Positions 24,710-33,689 of a stretch of DNA of 40,710 nucleotides are shown here, one piece after another (the stretch's first letter is position 1; the number at the start of each line of letters is the position of its first letter). Both the position numbers and the translations under genes were made by a program. The notes below the pieces were generated by a model. The model saw only the letters and a program-made list of their open reading frames with translations. It was not told where the DNA came from and did no database searches. The DNA comes from Tannerella sp. GTDB taxonomy: Bacteria > Bacteroidota > Bacteroidia > Bacteroidales > Tannerellaceae. The stretch lies in contig JAITVS010000226.1 in the NCBI GenBank assembly GCA_031285685.1, positions 1 to 40,710 on the forward strand, read 5' to 3'.

Positions 24710-25930
24710 ATGACAATACAAACCCAGACCCTTTCCAACGGACTGAGGATCATACATCTTCCGACAGATTCACATGTTGCCTATTGCGGATTTGCCATAA
24801 ACGCCGGAGCGCGCGACGAAAGGGAAAATGAACACGGACTCGCCCATTTCGTCGAACATACGTTGTTCAAAGGCACACGCAAACGTAAAGCATGGCATAT
24901 TCTCAACCGTATGGAAAATGTCGGAGGTGAACTCAATGCCTACACATCGAAAGAAAGTACTTTCATCTATTCCATATTCATGGAAAAAGATTTTGAAAGG
25001 GGTACCGAACTGATGTCGGATCTTATCATAAACTCACAGTTCCCGGAAAACGAACTGAAAAAAGAACGTGAAGTTATCATTGACGAAATACAGTCATACG
25101 AAGATTCTCCTTCGGAACTGATCTTCGATGACTTTGAAAACCTGCTTTTCGACGGGCATCCGCTCGGTCATCACATATTAGGAAACAAACGTTCGCTGAA
25201 ATCATTTGATTCCATATCCGGAAAATCATTCCTGGAACATTTTTATGTAGCCGAAAATATGGTATTCTTTTCGATGTCACGTACCGATTTCAGACAGATC
25301 ATAAAATTAGCGGAGAAATACATGAATACAATTCCCCGGCAAAAAACACTGACAATAAGAAACAAACCGCAAAATATAAATGCGAAGGAACTCCAGAAGA
25401 AAAAGAAAACACATTTATCGCATGTTATAATCGGAGGACGCGCTTACGACATGTACAATGAAAACAGATATCCTCTGTTTTTGCTGAACAATATCCTCGG
25501 AGGTCCCGGTATGAACAGCCGGCTGAATGTCAGCCTGAGAGAAAAACACGGCTTGGCGTATAATGTAGAATCCAATATCACATCATACACCGACACCGGT
25601 GTCTTCTCTATCTATTTCGGTACGGATCCGAAAAATCGCGAACAGGCTATGCAACTTGTAGAAAAAGAAATCACTCTTCTACGTTCTAAAAAACTTACGG
25701 CGACACAACTTGCCGCAGCAAAAAAACAGGCTATCGGACAACTTGGCGTAGCCGGTGACAACAAAGAAAGTTTGTTTCTCGGACTTGGAAAATCCTACCT
25801 TCATTACAACCGATATGAAATGCTTCCCGAAGTCTTTATGAAAATTGAAAAAATAACAGCGGAACAAGTCCAGCAAACAGCCAATGAGATTTTAGATCCG
25901 GAAAAAATATTCAGACTTATATACGAATAA
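24710..25930 (+). CDS. M16 family zinc peptidase
   Basis: 406 residues. The inverted zinc motif HFVEH (His 46, Glu 49, His 50) is followed 76 residues later by Glu 126 in REVIIDEI, the exact spacing of the M16 family. GGPGMNSRLNVSLREKHGLAYNVES in the second half is the conserved region that closes the active chamber. No signal peptide is seen, so it is probably cytoplasmic, processing peptides as in the PqqL/YmxG-type group. It is single, starting 29 bases after a terminator and ending 12 bases from a convergent esterase-like gene. The substrate is unknown. Confidence 0.92.
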   Translation: MTIQTQTLSNGLRIIHLPTDSHVAYCGFAINAGARDERENEHGLAHFVEHTLFKGTRKRKAWHILNRMENVGGELNAYTSKESTFIYSIFMEKDFERGTELMSDLIINSQFPENELKKEREVIIDEIQSYEDSPSELIFDDFENLLFDGHPLGHHILGNKRSLKSFDSISGKSFLEHFYVAENMVFFSMSRTDFRQIIKLAEKYMNTIPRQKTLTIRNKPQNINAKELQKKKKTHLSHVIIGGRAYDMYNENRYPLFLLNNILGGPGMNSRLNVSLREKHGLAYNVESNITSYTDTGVFSIYFGTDPKNREQAMQLVEKEITLLRSKKLTATQLAAAKKQAIGQLGVAGDNKESLFLGLGKSYLHYNRYEMLPEVFMKIEKITAEQVQQTANEILDPEKIFRLIYE

Positions 25931-25942
25931 ATCGAATTTTAT

Positions 25943-28300
25943 TTAAAAATTTTCCTTTACCCAATCAATAATCTGATCCTGTGTGTCATTTGTCAGGCGG
26001 GCGTAATCGTCAGGTTCCTGTAATACAAGCTTGTTACCGGCTTTGTCAAAAGCATAGACAGCCTGAGCACGTTTTACGGCCGCCCGTACGTCGGTGATGT
26101 CGGCATCACGGTCGTGTTGTGGCTGCACAATCAGTACAGGGCGGGGCGATATCAACGCCATCAATTCGTCATAATCGTAAGGCAATTGTGTTTCATTACC
26201 GGCAAACAATCCGAGCCTCGGGATCAAACCGTAGAGATGACTATAACGAGTCATACCGCTGAGACCTTTTTCCGGCGTATCGGTACGCATAGGCGTAAAT
26301 CCGGCTATGGACACGACACCACCGATACGTTCATCCAGTGCAGCGGCATATAAACCCAACGTGCCGCCCATGGTATAACCATACACGAATATTTTCGACG
26401 AATCAACAATGGCATCTCTTTGCAACGCATCCACAGCGCTTTTCAAGTCGTCAACCATTTTTCCTAACCGCGAATAATGCGGATAACGGTCATAAAAATG
26501 CTCGGTTTCACTCCAACGGGTACCAAATCCCGACTGATCATAGGCTAACACGGCATATCCCGCTTTTACTAAAGCCAGCACCGGATGAAGGTCACTCCGG
26601 TATACCCACATATAGCCAAGCGGATAATGAAAACCATGTAACCAGATGACCACCGGCAGTTTTTTTCCTTCGGGCGTATCAACCGGATAATATAAATCAC
26701 CTGTTACCCCGCCCGAACGTGTACCTGTACTGCCAAAACGAATACGCCGCGATGTTACCTGATCCTTTTCAGGAGCAATCCAACTATAAGATGTGCCGCC
26801 ATTGGAAATAACCCATGCGGGCACATCAGGAGCAAGCTGTCCCGGATTTCCGATATTCCCCTTTGCTATTTCCGATGCACCTGGTGAAGGCCTTACTGCA
26901 GATGCTCTGCCGCCACGCATAGCCTCATTATCCGGAATCGACGCCAGGATAAGCGGACTATCGCCCAGCATCCATTGAACAGATCGGAGCAAATCCGGCC
27001 TCTTCCTGGTCCATCCGGTCTGCGACACAGCCAACGGCGCATCAACAGGCTGTCCGGGATATTTTGTAAGATCGATCGATTCACCCGACGATGAGCACCA
27101 TGAATTAAAATTCCACGGGAAAACAAAACGATTCACCCATTTTTTTGCAGAACGGCCAAACTGCCAATCAAGCCAATCGATACTTGCTTCCTCATCATTG
27201 CTTCCGTGGAAACCCGGCACAGCCAACACCCCCATCCTATCGGGTTGTCTTAATCTTTCATATACTTTTTGCGCCGACCAATAGGCTTGCTCCATCGCCC
27301 ACCCGTTGGCGACCTGATCCGTATATCCCCACTCCAACAATACTGCGCGGGGAGCTATCAGCGCCAAAAGCAGGTTGGCATCCACAGGCAAACAGTCTTC
27401 CTTTCCGGAAAAATAACGTAAACGGGAAACAAACCATCCGGGAAACATTCGCGTAGTACTTTCAATGCCTTCACCACCGCCTCGCTCTCCGGCAAATCTC
27501 CAGGGTACAACGCCACCGACGCCTGTACTACCCGCAACCACTGCAGCGATACGTTCCTCATAGGCGGCAGCAATCAACGCCATCTTACCATCGCGCGAAT
27601 ATCCGTTGATAGCTATATGCGCCATATCCACCTGCGGCAATGTGGAAAGATAGTCGATCACGATTTGTACCAGCCATGCACGACGGGGCAGGGTTGCAAA
27701 ATCATATGCAGGATATAAATCTTTTAGCGACGCCCCGTCATCCATGCTGTCATTACCGGCATATCCGACATGGATATAGCCGCGCTTCAGCATGAGTTGT
27801 CCCCACCCTAAAAGATTGGGACTTATCATCACCGGAAATTTCTGGTCTTCCGTTCCGTCGGGAATCACTACGCGGACACGAACGCTTCCCTTACCCTGCG
27901 GGCCAAATTCCAAACGCACATTGCGTAAAGTATACCCTTCTCCCCGGATCTCGTCGATCAGAACAACCTTGTCAACAGGAGGTTTAGGGGGAAATGTACC
28001 TATGACATACTTCTCAAACAATTGTTTGATCTCTTTTCGGCGGGCTGTCCATTCGGCTGTGCTATATCCAACGGGACGACCATCCAGAAAACGCAACGGA
28101 TCAGGCAACAGATTGGACTTGGGCAACCGGTCAAAATCGGGAGGAAGTTCTCCCGTTTGCTTCTGCCATTCCGTCCATTCGGCAACATCCGGTAAATTGA
28201 CCTGCATCCATTTCAGATAATCCTGCCGCTCCTTTTCGGTCATCGCCCAGGTCATCTCTACACAAAACAAACATAAGAAACTCAATACCAATATTTTCAT
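25943..28300 (-). CDS. Secreted two-domain alpha/beta hydrolase: CE15-like esterase plus degenerate hydrolase
   Basis: 785 residues with a signal peptide (MKILVLSFLCLFCVEMTWA). Domain 1 (about 60-420) is glucuronoyl-esterase-like: nucleophile Ser 235 in NGYSRDGK, an acidic residue candidate in LLEWGYTDQ and a His in VPGFHGSND. Domain 2 (about 510-785) is a second alpha/beta hydrolase, PVVIWLHGFHYP with the oxyanion region, and VLIVQPQHDRDAD. Its nucleophile elbow is GYTMG, with Thr 643 where Ser is expected, and the late His position reads PDDYARL, so it may be inactive or a binding module. It is the last gene of the sugar-utilization run, 75 bases after a GH78. Family placement of each domain is by motif only. 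Confidence 0.78.
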   Translation of the reverse strand: MKILVLSFLCLFCVEMTWAMTEKERQDYLKWMQVNLPDVAEWTEWQKQTGELPPDFDRLPKSNLLPDPLRFLDGRPVGYSTAEWTARRKEIKQLFEKYVIGTFPPKPPVDKVVLIDEIRGEGYTLRNVRLEFGPQGKGSVRVRVVIPDGTEDQKFPVMISPNLLGWGQLMLKRGYIHVGYAGNDSMDDGASLKDLYPAYDFATLPRRAWLVQIVIDYLSTLPQVDMAHIAINGYSRDGKMALIAAAYEERIAAVVAGSTGVGGVVPWRFAGERGGGEGIESTTRMFPGWFVSRLRYFSGKEDCLPVDANLLLALIAPRAVLLEWGYTDQVANGWAMEQAYWSAQKVYERLRQPDRMGVLAVPGFHGSNDEEASIDWLDWQFGRSAKKWVNRFVFPWNFNSWCSSSGESIDLTKYPGQPVDAPLAVSQTGWTRKRPDLLRSVQWMLGDSPLILASIPDNEAMRGGRASAVRPSPGASEIAKGNIGNPGQLAPDVPAWVISNGGTSYSWIAPEKDQVTSRRIRFGSTGTRSGGVTGDLYYPVDTPEGKKLPVVIWLHGFHYPLGYMWVYRSDLHPVLALVKAGYAVLAYDQSGFGTRWSETEHFYDRYPHYSRLGKMVDDLKSAVDALQRDAIVDSSKIFVYGYTMGGTLGLYAAALDERIGGVVSIAGFTPMRTDTPEKGLSGMTRYSHLYGLIPRLGLFAGNETQLPYDYDELMALISPRPVLIVQPQHDRDADITDVRAAVKRAQAVYAFDKAGNKLVLQEPDDYARLTNDTQDQIIDWVKENF

Positions 28301-28375
28301 CTCCTGATTATTTTAGCAATGATTTAATTTATTCGACACTTACTATCATTTTGATAAGTTTATCATAAAACGTCT

Positions 28376-30148
28376 TTATTTCACTATTTTAACTTGCCTG
28401 GGAGCTTCTACCTTTGTTTCGACTTTCCCGCCGGCTAACTTTTTGTGACTGACCTTTATCGGACCATATGGAGTCGGATACGTTCCTTCCACCCATTCCA
28501 GATCGCCCAATTGCGGTTCTATCTTCACCGCTTTACATCCCGGTTCCATGATTTGCACGCCTAACACGTGCTGAGAAAGCCATGCCGCCGGTCCTGCCGA
28601 CCATCCATGACACAAACTATGCCGGTAACCCGGATAACAATACGCTCCGAAATCACCATGAATATCTTTTTTGCCTTCTACCGGCATCTGGTCAAGACGG
28701 AAAGCGTTCTTTGTCCATTCGAGGTCAAAATCTTCCCAGAAGGAAGTAGCCCCCATATCAAGCATTCCACCCCAATATTGGCGTATCACATCTATCGCTT
28801 CCTGGTATTGCCCGGCTTTGGCCTGCGCTTCAAGCATGTAATATCCGTAGAATGTAGAAAAGCCCTTTGGCCCGTCTACAGAGACCACTTCGTCGCAGGC
28901 TTTTTTTGCATCCATCGTTCCGGCGATAGCCATCAGCGCAGCAGCCTGTTTCAAACCATTAGTGGACTTAAGCTGCTTATTGATATTCGTAATCCCCTGT
29001 TCACACTTCTGGGCAGCTACGGGTTGGTTCAGAATTTTACACAGATCAATCGCATCCTTCAAAGCCCAAACCAACAAGGCCCGGTAACCTGATTCGACAC
29101 CGGCCTGATTAGGCGATGAAGGCCAATCCAGAAACTTGCGTCCGAAAGTTTCGTTGCCATCTTCACCGATATGACCAACAATATAATCAATCAATCCTAC
29201 GATATAATCCTTATGCTTTTGCAGAAATACCAGATCGCCATGATGATAGTACCATTCTTTGTGAATAATAAGGTACCAGAACGAATAGGCACTCATGCCG
29301 TTCATCCATCCCGGTAGCGGATACAGCTCGCAGGCAAGGTCAAGACTTTGAGGAACGATCGGATTATTACCAAATACATCTTTAATAGCCATTACCTCGG
29401 GATGCATATCACCTAACCACACCATACGGTCCCGCTTGATACCATCCCACAGATATTCCTGCATATTGAGATGTACGGTATAGGCGGCAGTCATCCATAT
29501 TTTGTTCAACCGTTCGTCATTACTCCTGAATGACCCTATATACGGGATGTTTCTGATACGCAGTATGGCCCGCGCTTCCTTGACAGCGATGGTACGGTTA
29601 TTTTCCAACAGGTCAATCCGCACGAAACGGAAGCCCGTATTACCGATTTCTATCGAACCGTCGCGTGGTATTTCCATGATAATATCACGTTTGGCATGAT
29701 CGTCGGTAGAAAAACCTACTTTCCATTCGGTATTGAGGGTCTGGCTGTTCGCTTCACCCACCGATTCGCCAAAACGAATACGTACCAGTGAAGGACGGCG
29801 GTCGCTACCGAATCCCATTACCAGTTGAATGCCGCCATGTAACTCGCGACCGTAATCCAGCAGAATAGATGCTTTTTCAGTTTCGGTACTTGTCATACGA
29901 CAGTATTCCGTATTACGCGCCATGTTTGCCTGTCCGTTTCCTGCACGTAGTAAAACCTCGGTATTTTGCACCAATTTTCCGTCACTTCCGCCATATGTCC
30001 AGACAATGCGTTGCGGTGATAAATAAATACGATCAAGCGGATCAGGTTCGGCTACCTTGAGAAAGTTTTCGTCGAAAACAGGCGGTAATTGGGCAAAAAT
30101 GCTTGTACACACATATAAAGCTGCAATAAATAATAATAGGCGTTTCAT
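28376..30148 (-). CDS. GH78-type alpha-L-rhamnosidase, short form
   Basis: 590 residues with a signal peptide (ends near IFAQ). A beta-sandwich (about 60-200) precedes an (alpha/alpha)6 barrel (about 205-510) and a small C-terminal beta domain (IEPQLGDLEWVEGTYPTPYG). The usual DCPQRDERxGWxGD segment reads DGIKRDRMVWLGDMHPE (near 235-250), a variant with Arg where Glu is common. The putative base Glu is in GATSFWEDF (near 469). It probably removes alpha-linked rhamnose in the periplasm. It lies 26 bases after the larger GH78 gene, so they are co-transcribed and may act on different linkages. Confidence 0.85.
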   Translation of the reverse strand: MKRLLLFIAALYVCTSIFAQLPPVFDENFLKVAEPDPLDRIYLSPQRIVWTYGGSDGKLVQNTEVLLRAGNGQANMARNTEYCRMTSTETEKASILLDYGRELHGGIQLVMGFGSDRRPSLVRIRFGESVGEANSQTLNTEWKVGFSTDDHAKRDIIMEIPRDGSIEIGNTGFRFVRIDLLENNRTIAVKEARAILRIRNIPYIGSFRSNDERLNKIWMTAAYTVHLNMQEYLWDGIKRDRMVWLGDMHPEVMAIKDVFGNNPIVPQSLDLACELYPLPGWMNGMSAYSFWYLIIHKEWYYHHGDLVFLQKHKDYIVGLIDYIVGHIGEDGNETFGRKFLDWPSSPNQAGVESGYRALLVWALKDAIDLCKILNQPVAAQKCEQGITNINKQLKSTNGLKQAAALMAIAGTMDAKKACDEVVSVDGPKGFSTFYGYYMLEAQAKAGQYQEAIDVIRQYWGGMLDMGATSFWEDFDLEWTKNAFRLDQMPVEGKKDIHGDFGAYCYPGYRHSLCHGWSAGPAAWLSQHVLGVQIMEPGCKAVKIEPQLGDLEWVEGTYPTPYGPIKVSHKKLAGGKVETKVEAPRQVKIVK

Positions 30149-30175
30149 TGAATTTTATATTTTAATTTTAAAATC

Positions 30176-33100
30176 TTATTTTTTTATCTCGAATTCATAC
30201 GTGCCCGACTTCAGTTCGACCATCACTTTGCCGGTGAGCGAACGGAACGGGCCGACACCATCCTTTCCCTTCAATACTGAAACCCTGTCAATGCCGGAAG
30301 CTGCCAGGTTTAGCGAAGCTGTCGTATTAGCCGGAATAGTAACCCTATAAATATAACCCGCAGCAGTCTTTTCCCAACCGCTGGAAATTATTCCGTAAGG
30401 ACTTTCAAAATAGCCGTTGGCAAAAGTCATTTCTCCTCCCACCTTAGGTTGCAGAACAATGTGCTTATAACCAGGTCTTTTTTCGTCACGTTGGATGCCC
30501 AGCGAATAAGCAAACATCCATTCGCCGATAGCGCCATAGGCATAATGATTGAATGAATTCATATCCACCGGACCAAAACCGTTTTCAATCGTATAGGAAT
30601 TCCAGCGTTCCCACATGGTAGTAGCGCCCTGCAATACGGGATAGAGCCACGACGGATACAAGGTCTGCTCAAAAAGCGTGTAAGCTACATCATCACGCCC
30701 GTTTTCCGATAACACCGGATTCAGATAGGGAGTACCGATAAAACCGGTTGTAAGCGTATTGTTATTCTTTGCAATATTCTCCACGAGATATCTGAGGGCC
30801 AAGGGTTTGTTTTTTTCACTAAACAAGTCGGCCTGCAACGGTACAACATACGAAGTTTGGGTATCGACCGGACGTATTTCTCCCGCTGCAGGATCCGGAG
30901 CAACAGGTGTTTCCCTGCGCATCATAGGAACGTAAGGAGCCTGGGTAACCCCTTGTTCATTGACAAACTTTTCGTTAAACCGGGTTTTTATATCCTGATA
31001 TAACCTGGAATAACGCTCCTCATCAGCTTTCTTTCCGAGTTGCCCGGCTATACGGCTCATGATCATCGCATCATAAGCATAATAAGCTGTGTGGGTTAAC
31101 GAATTGTTGGTAGGTATAATCGCCAGATGGTCACCAAGCCCTCCCGGAGGTTGAATATTGTCTTCAGCCCGCAGTTCTAAAAAGCCCATATAACGTTTCA
31201 TCGAAGAATAGTGTTGTTCGAGAATACCGACGTCGCCAAATTGTTGATACACTTGCCATGGTACGATGATACCGGCTTCCATCCATCCCATAGAACCCGC
31301 TTGTCCTTCGTTCGATGCACCATAAGGTGGCTGTCCCATCGTAGGATAGTAATTGGAATAGCTACCGTCACGGTTTTGGTTATCACGCATGGTATAGAGC
31401 CAACGGGTATAAAACTGGTCTACCTCCGGACTGAAATAAGTGGCAGCACGTGCGAATACCTGGGCATCGCCTGTCCATCCGGCACGTTCGTCACGTTGTG
31501 GACAGTCGGTAGGTACGGAAAGAAAATTACCACGTTGCCCCCATTGTATGTTTTCAAACAAAAGATTAACGTTTTTGTCGGACGATACATAACTGCTTGT
31601 TGCATTACCGATGGATTCCAGCACAATACCCTTCACCTGCTCCACCGGCAAGGGAGCATCCAAACCCGTGACGGATATATAACGGAAACCGTGACAGGTA
31701 AACAACGGCTGATAAGTTTCACCCGTGGCCTGACCCCTCAGGATATAATTATCAATAGAAACAGCGCCCCGATAATTTTCAATATATACCTGACCTTTCA
31801 TTTTCTGATAGATCTCAATCGTATAAGGCTCCACCGGTTTGGTAGGAATAATATCGGGATATATCATTTCGCCGTAACGGATATTGATCGTTTGACCGGA
31901 TTTACCCTTCATGCCCTCTAAACGGGGTACTCCCACAATATTCTTACCGAGATCATATACATACGTTCCCTTTATGGGCTCCGTTACCGATTGCGCAGTA
32001 AGCGTTATGTGATTACAGATAGGAAGACCTACATACGCCTGAATAATTACATTAGCTGCAGGGCGTTCGAAAATAGTAGCCGGTTTCCATTTCGAATCGT
32101 CAAAAGAACCGGTAGTCCAGCCATCCTGTTCCTTACGGGCGTCATAATCTTCACCGAATTGAAAACCGTTACGTGTTACAGGACCCGTATCATAACATTT
32201 CCATGTACCGTCAGTAACAATCGTTTGCGATGTTCCGTCTTCGAAAAAGACAATAATTTTCGCCATCAGTGATTGCCGGATGCCATAAGCATCCACAAAG
32301 CTTGCAGTAAACAGATTAAGGTCGCTGAACCAACCGGAACCCAGCATAGCGCCTAAACCGTTGTCGCCTTGTCGAAGCATGGAAGTGATATCGTAGGTGT
32401 TATACATAATGCGATAACGATAATCGGTACACCCGGGATTAAAGTAATCGTTGCCGACACGCTTGTCATTGATGTAAAACTCATAAACACCACGGGCGGT
32501 CACATATAAACGTGCCGATCTGACCGGCTTGTCCAGCATAACGGTTTTGCGCAGCATAGGGGCAGACGTGTGTCCGTAAGGTTCCCATACTTCGAGTTTG
32601 TCTGTGCCTGTCACATCATGCTTTTGCACCGGGTCGACATATAAAGTGGTATTCCAGTTATCCTCACTTAGAGTGATATTGGAAAAAACCGCTCTTTCAC
32701 CTCCCGGCTGTCTGAATCCGATGGAGTGCAAACGCGCGTAATCGTGGACCCGCTCGCCATTGGGGTACGGATTTATGGTAAATTTCCCTGTTGTAGCCAT
32801 TTGTGTCCGGGCCTGTGACTGTGTCAACGCTTGTGTCTGCATCCGTCCCTGGGCAGCATCCGGCGAAGTATAATTGATTCTGATCCCGTCAATTTCGGGA
32901 TTGAGAAACGACATCAGATGATATCCCGGGGTGGTGACTTTAAGACGTACATGGTGAGGCGCATTTTTATTTGCAGCAGTTATTATATGGGAAATATCCT
33001 CGACAAAATCCTCCTGTTCAACGCCTTCTACCATATGACGAATGATGAATTGTGTTTTATTGGCACCATTAAGATTGATCTCTACCGAAATATAGTTGCC

Positions 33101-33634
33101 GGCATCTTTTGCACTATACACAAACACAGCCCGGTTACTGCCTTCCGGTATTTCAAGATCAAAATCAATCAAAAAAAACGTACGGTATTTAGACAATAAA
33201 ACCTCTGAAGAGCCAATCCATTCCGCTCTGCTCCATCCTGCGCCCATCAGTCCGGTTTCGAACCACGACGGTTCGGACTCAACCATAGCGCCATTTTCAT
33301 CCCACACCTGTACTTTCCAGAAATATCGCGTAGCAGGACGCAACACATCACCTAAATACCTGATGCCTACAGATAGGCCTGATGCAGTCTTTCCCGTATC
33401 AAAAACATATTCGCCAGCATTAAGCTTATTTTCACCTGCAGCAACCAAAATACGATAGGCATTCTGAGCTGCACCGATATGATCGGAAGCCATTTGCCAA
33501 CTGAAACGCGGCTGCATTTCGTCCAGACCGATCGGAGTCTCCGAATACTCGGTCCGAAGATTGACGATGGAAGTGGAAGCAAACACGCTCACATTCAAAA
33601 ACAGGACAGTAAATAATAAATATATGCTTTTCAT
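30176..33634 (-). CDS. GH78 alpha-L-rhamnosidase, large multidomain form
   Basis: 1152 residues from ATG 33634, which starts a signal peptide (MKSIYLLFTVLFLNVSVFA). An ATG at 33673 in the same frame lies inside a palindrome (33667-33687) and is less likely. Domains in order: an Ig-like N-terminal part (STSIVNLRTEYSETPIGLD...), a beta-sandwich with a Gln/Thr-rich insertion near 258-280, the rhamnosidase N domain (KLEVWEPYGHTSAPMLRK), and the catalytic (alpha/alpha)6 barrel with DCPQRDERAGWTGDAQ (near 710-725) and TTMWERW (near 1005), the usual acid and base Glu sites. A C-terminal beta domain ends it. It likely cleaves rhamnose from plant glycans, following an esterase gene in the same operon. 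Confidence 0.92.
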   Translation of the reverse strand: MKSIYLLFTVLFLNVSVFASTSIVNLRTEYSETPIGLDEMQPRFSWQMASDHIGAAQNAYRILVAAGENKLNAGEYVFDTGKTASGLSVGIRYLGDVLRPATRYFWKVQVWDENGAMVESEPSWFETGLMGAGWSRAEWIGSSEVLLSKYRTFFLIDFDLEIPEGSNRAVFVYSAKDAGNYISVEINLNGANKTQFIIRHMVEGVEQEDFVEDISHIITAANKNAPHHVRLKVTTPGYHLMSFLNPEIDGIRINYTSPDAAQGRMQTQALTQSQARTQMATTGKFTINPYPNGERVHDYARLHSIGFRQPGGERAVFSNITLSEDNWNTTLYVDPVQKHDVTGTDKLEVWEPYGHTSAPMLRKTVMLDKPVRSARLYVTARGVYEFYINDKRVGNDYFNPGCTDYRYRIMYNTYDITSMLRQGDNGLGAMLGSGWFSDLNLFTASFVDAYGIRQSLMAKIIVFFEDGTSQTIVTDGTWKCYDTGPVTRNGFQFGEDYDARKEQDGWTTGSFDDSKWKPATIFERPAANVIIQAYVGLPICNHITLTAQSVTEPIKGTYVYDLGKNIVGVPRLEGMKGKSGQTINIRYGEMIYPDIIPTKPVEPYTIEIYQKMKGQVYIENYRGAVSIDNYILRGQATGETYQPLFTCHGFRYISVTGLDAPLPVEQVKGIVLESIGNATSSYVSSDKNVNLLFENIQWGQRGNFLSVPTDCPQRDERAGWTGDAQVFARAATYFSPEVDQFYTRWLYTMRDNQNRDGSYSNYYPTMGQPPYGASNEGQAGSMGWMEAGIIVPWQVYQQFGDVGILEQHYSSMKRYMGFLELRAEDNIQPPGGLGDHLAIIPTNNSLTHTAYYAYDAMIMSRIAGQLGKKADEERYSRLYQDIKTRFNEKFVNEQGVTQAPYVPMMRRETPVAPDPAAGEIRPVDTQTSYVVPLQADLFSEKNKPLALRYLVENIAKNNNTLTTGFIGTPYLNPVLSENGRDDVAYTLFEQTLYPSWLYPVLQGATTMWERWNSYTIENGFGPVDMNSFNHYAYGAIGEWMFAYSLGIQRDEKRPGYKHIVLQPKVGGEMTFANGYFESPYGIISSGWEKTAAGYIYRVTIPANTTASLNLAASGIDRVSVLKGKDGVGPFRSLTGKVMVELKSGTYEFEIKK

Positions 33635-33666
33635 TCCGAATGATATTAAATAGTTAATTGAATTAT

Positions 33667-33687
33667 GTTTCATATAGGATATGAAAC
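33667..33687. promoter_or_regulatory. Perfect 9-base palindrome in the gap before the large GH78
   Basis: GTTTCATAT, a 3-base spacer AGG, then ATATGAAAC. The same 9-base half-site occurs at 36764-36772 between susC and susD. It may be an operator or a small mRNA hairpin near the GH78 start; both are inference. Confidence 0.45.
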
Positions 33688-33689
33688 AA

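Noticed and set aside
31211-31921. 236-codon plus-strand ORF
   Set aside because: Lies fully antisense to the catalytic part of the large GH78, shows no domain and has the composition of a mirror frame.
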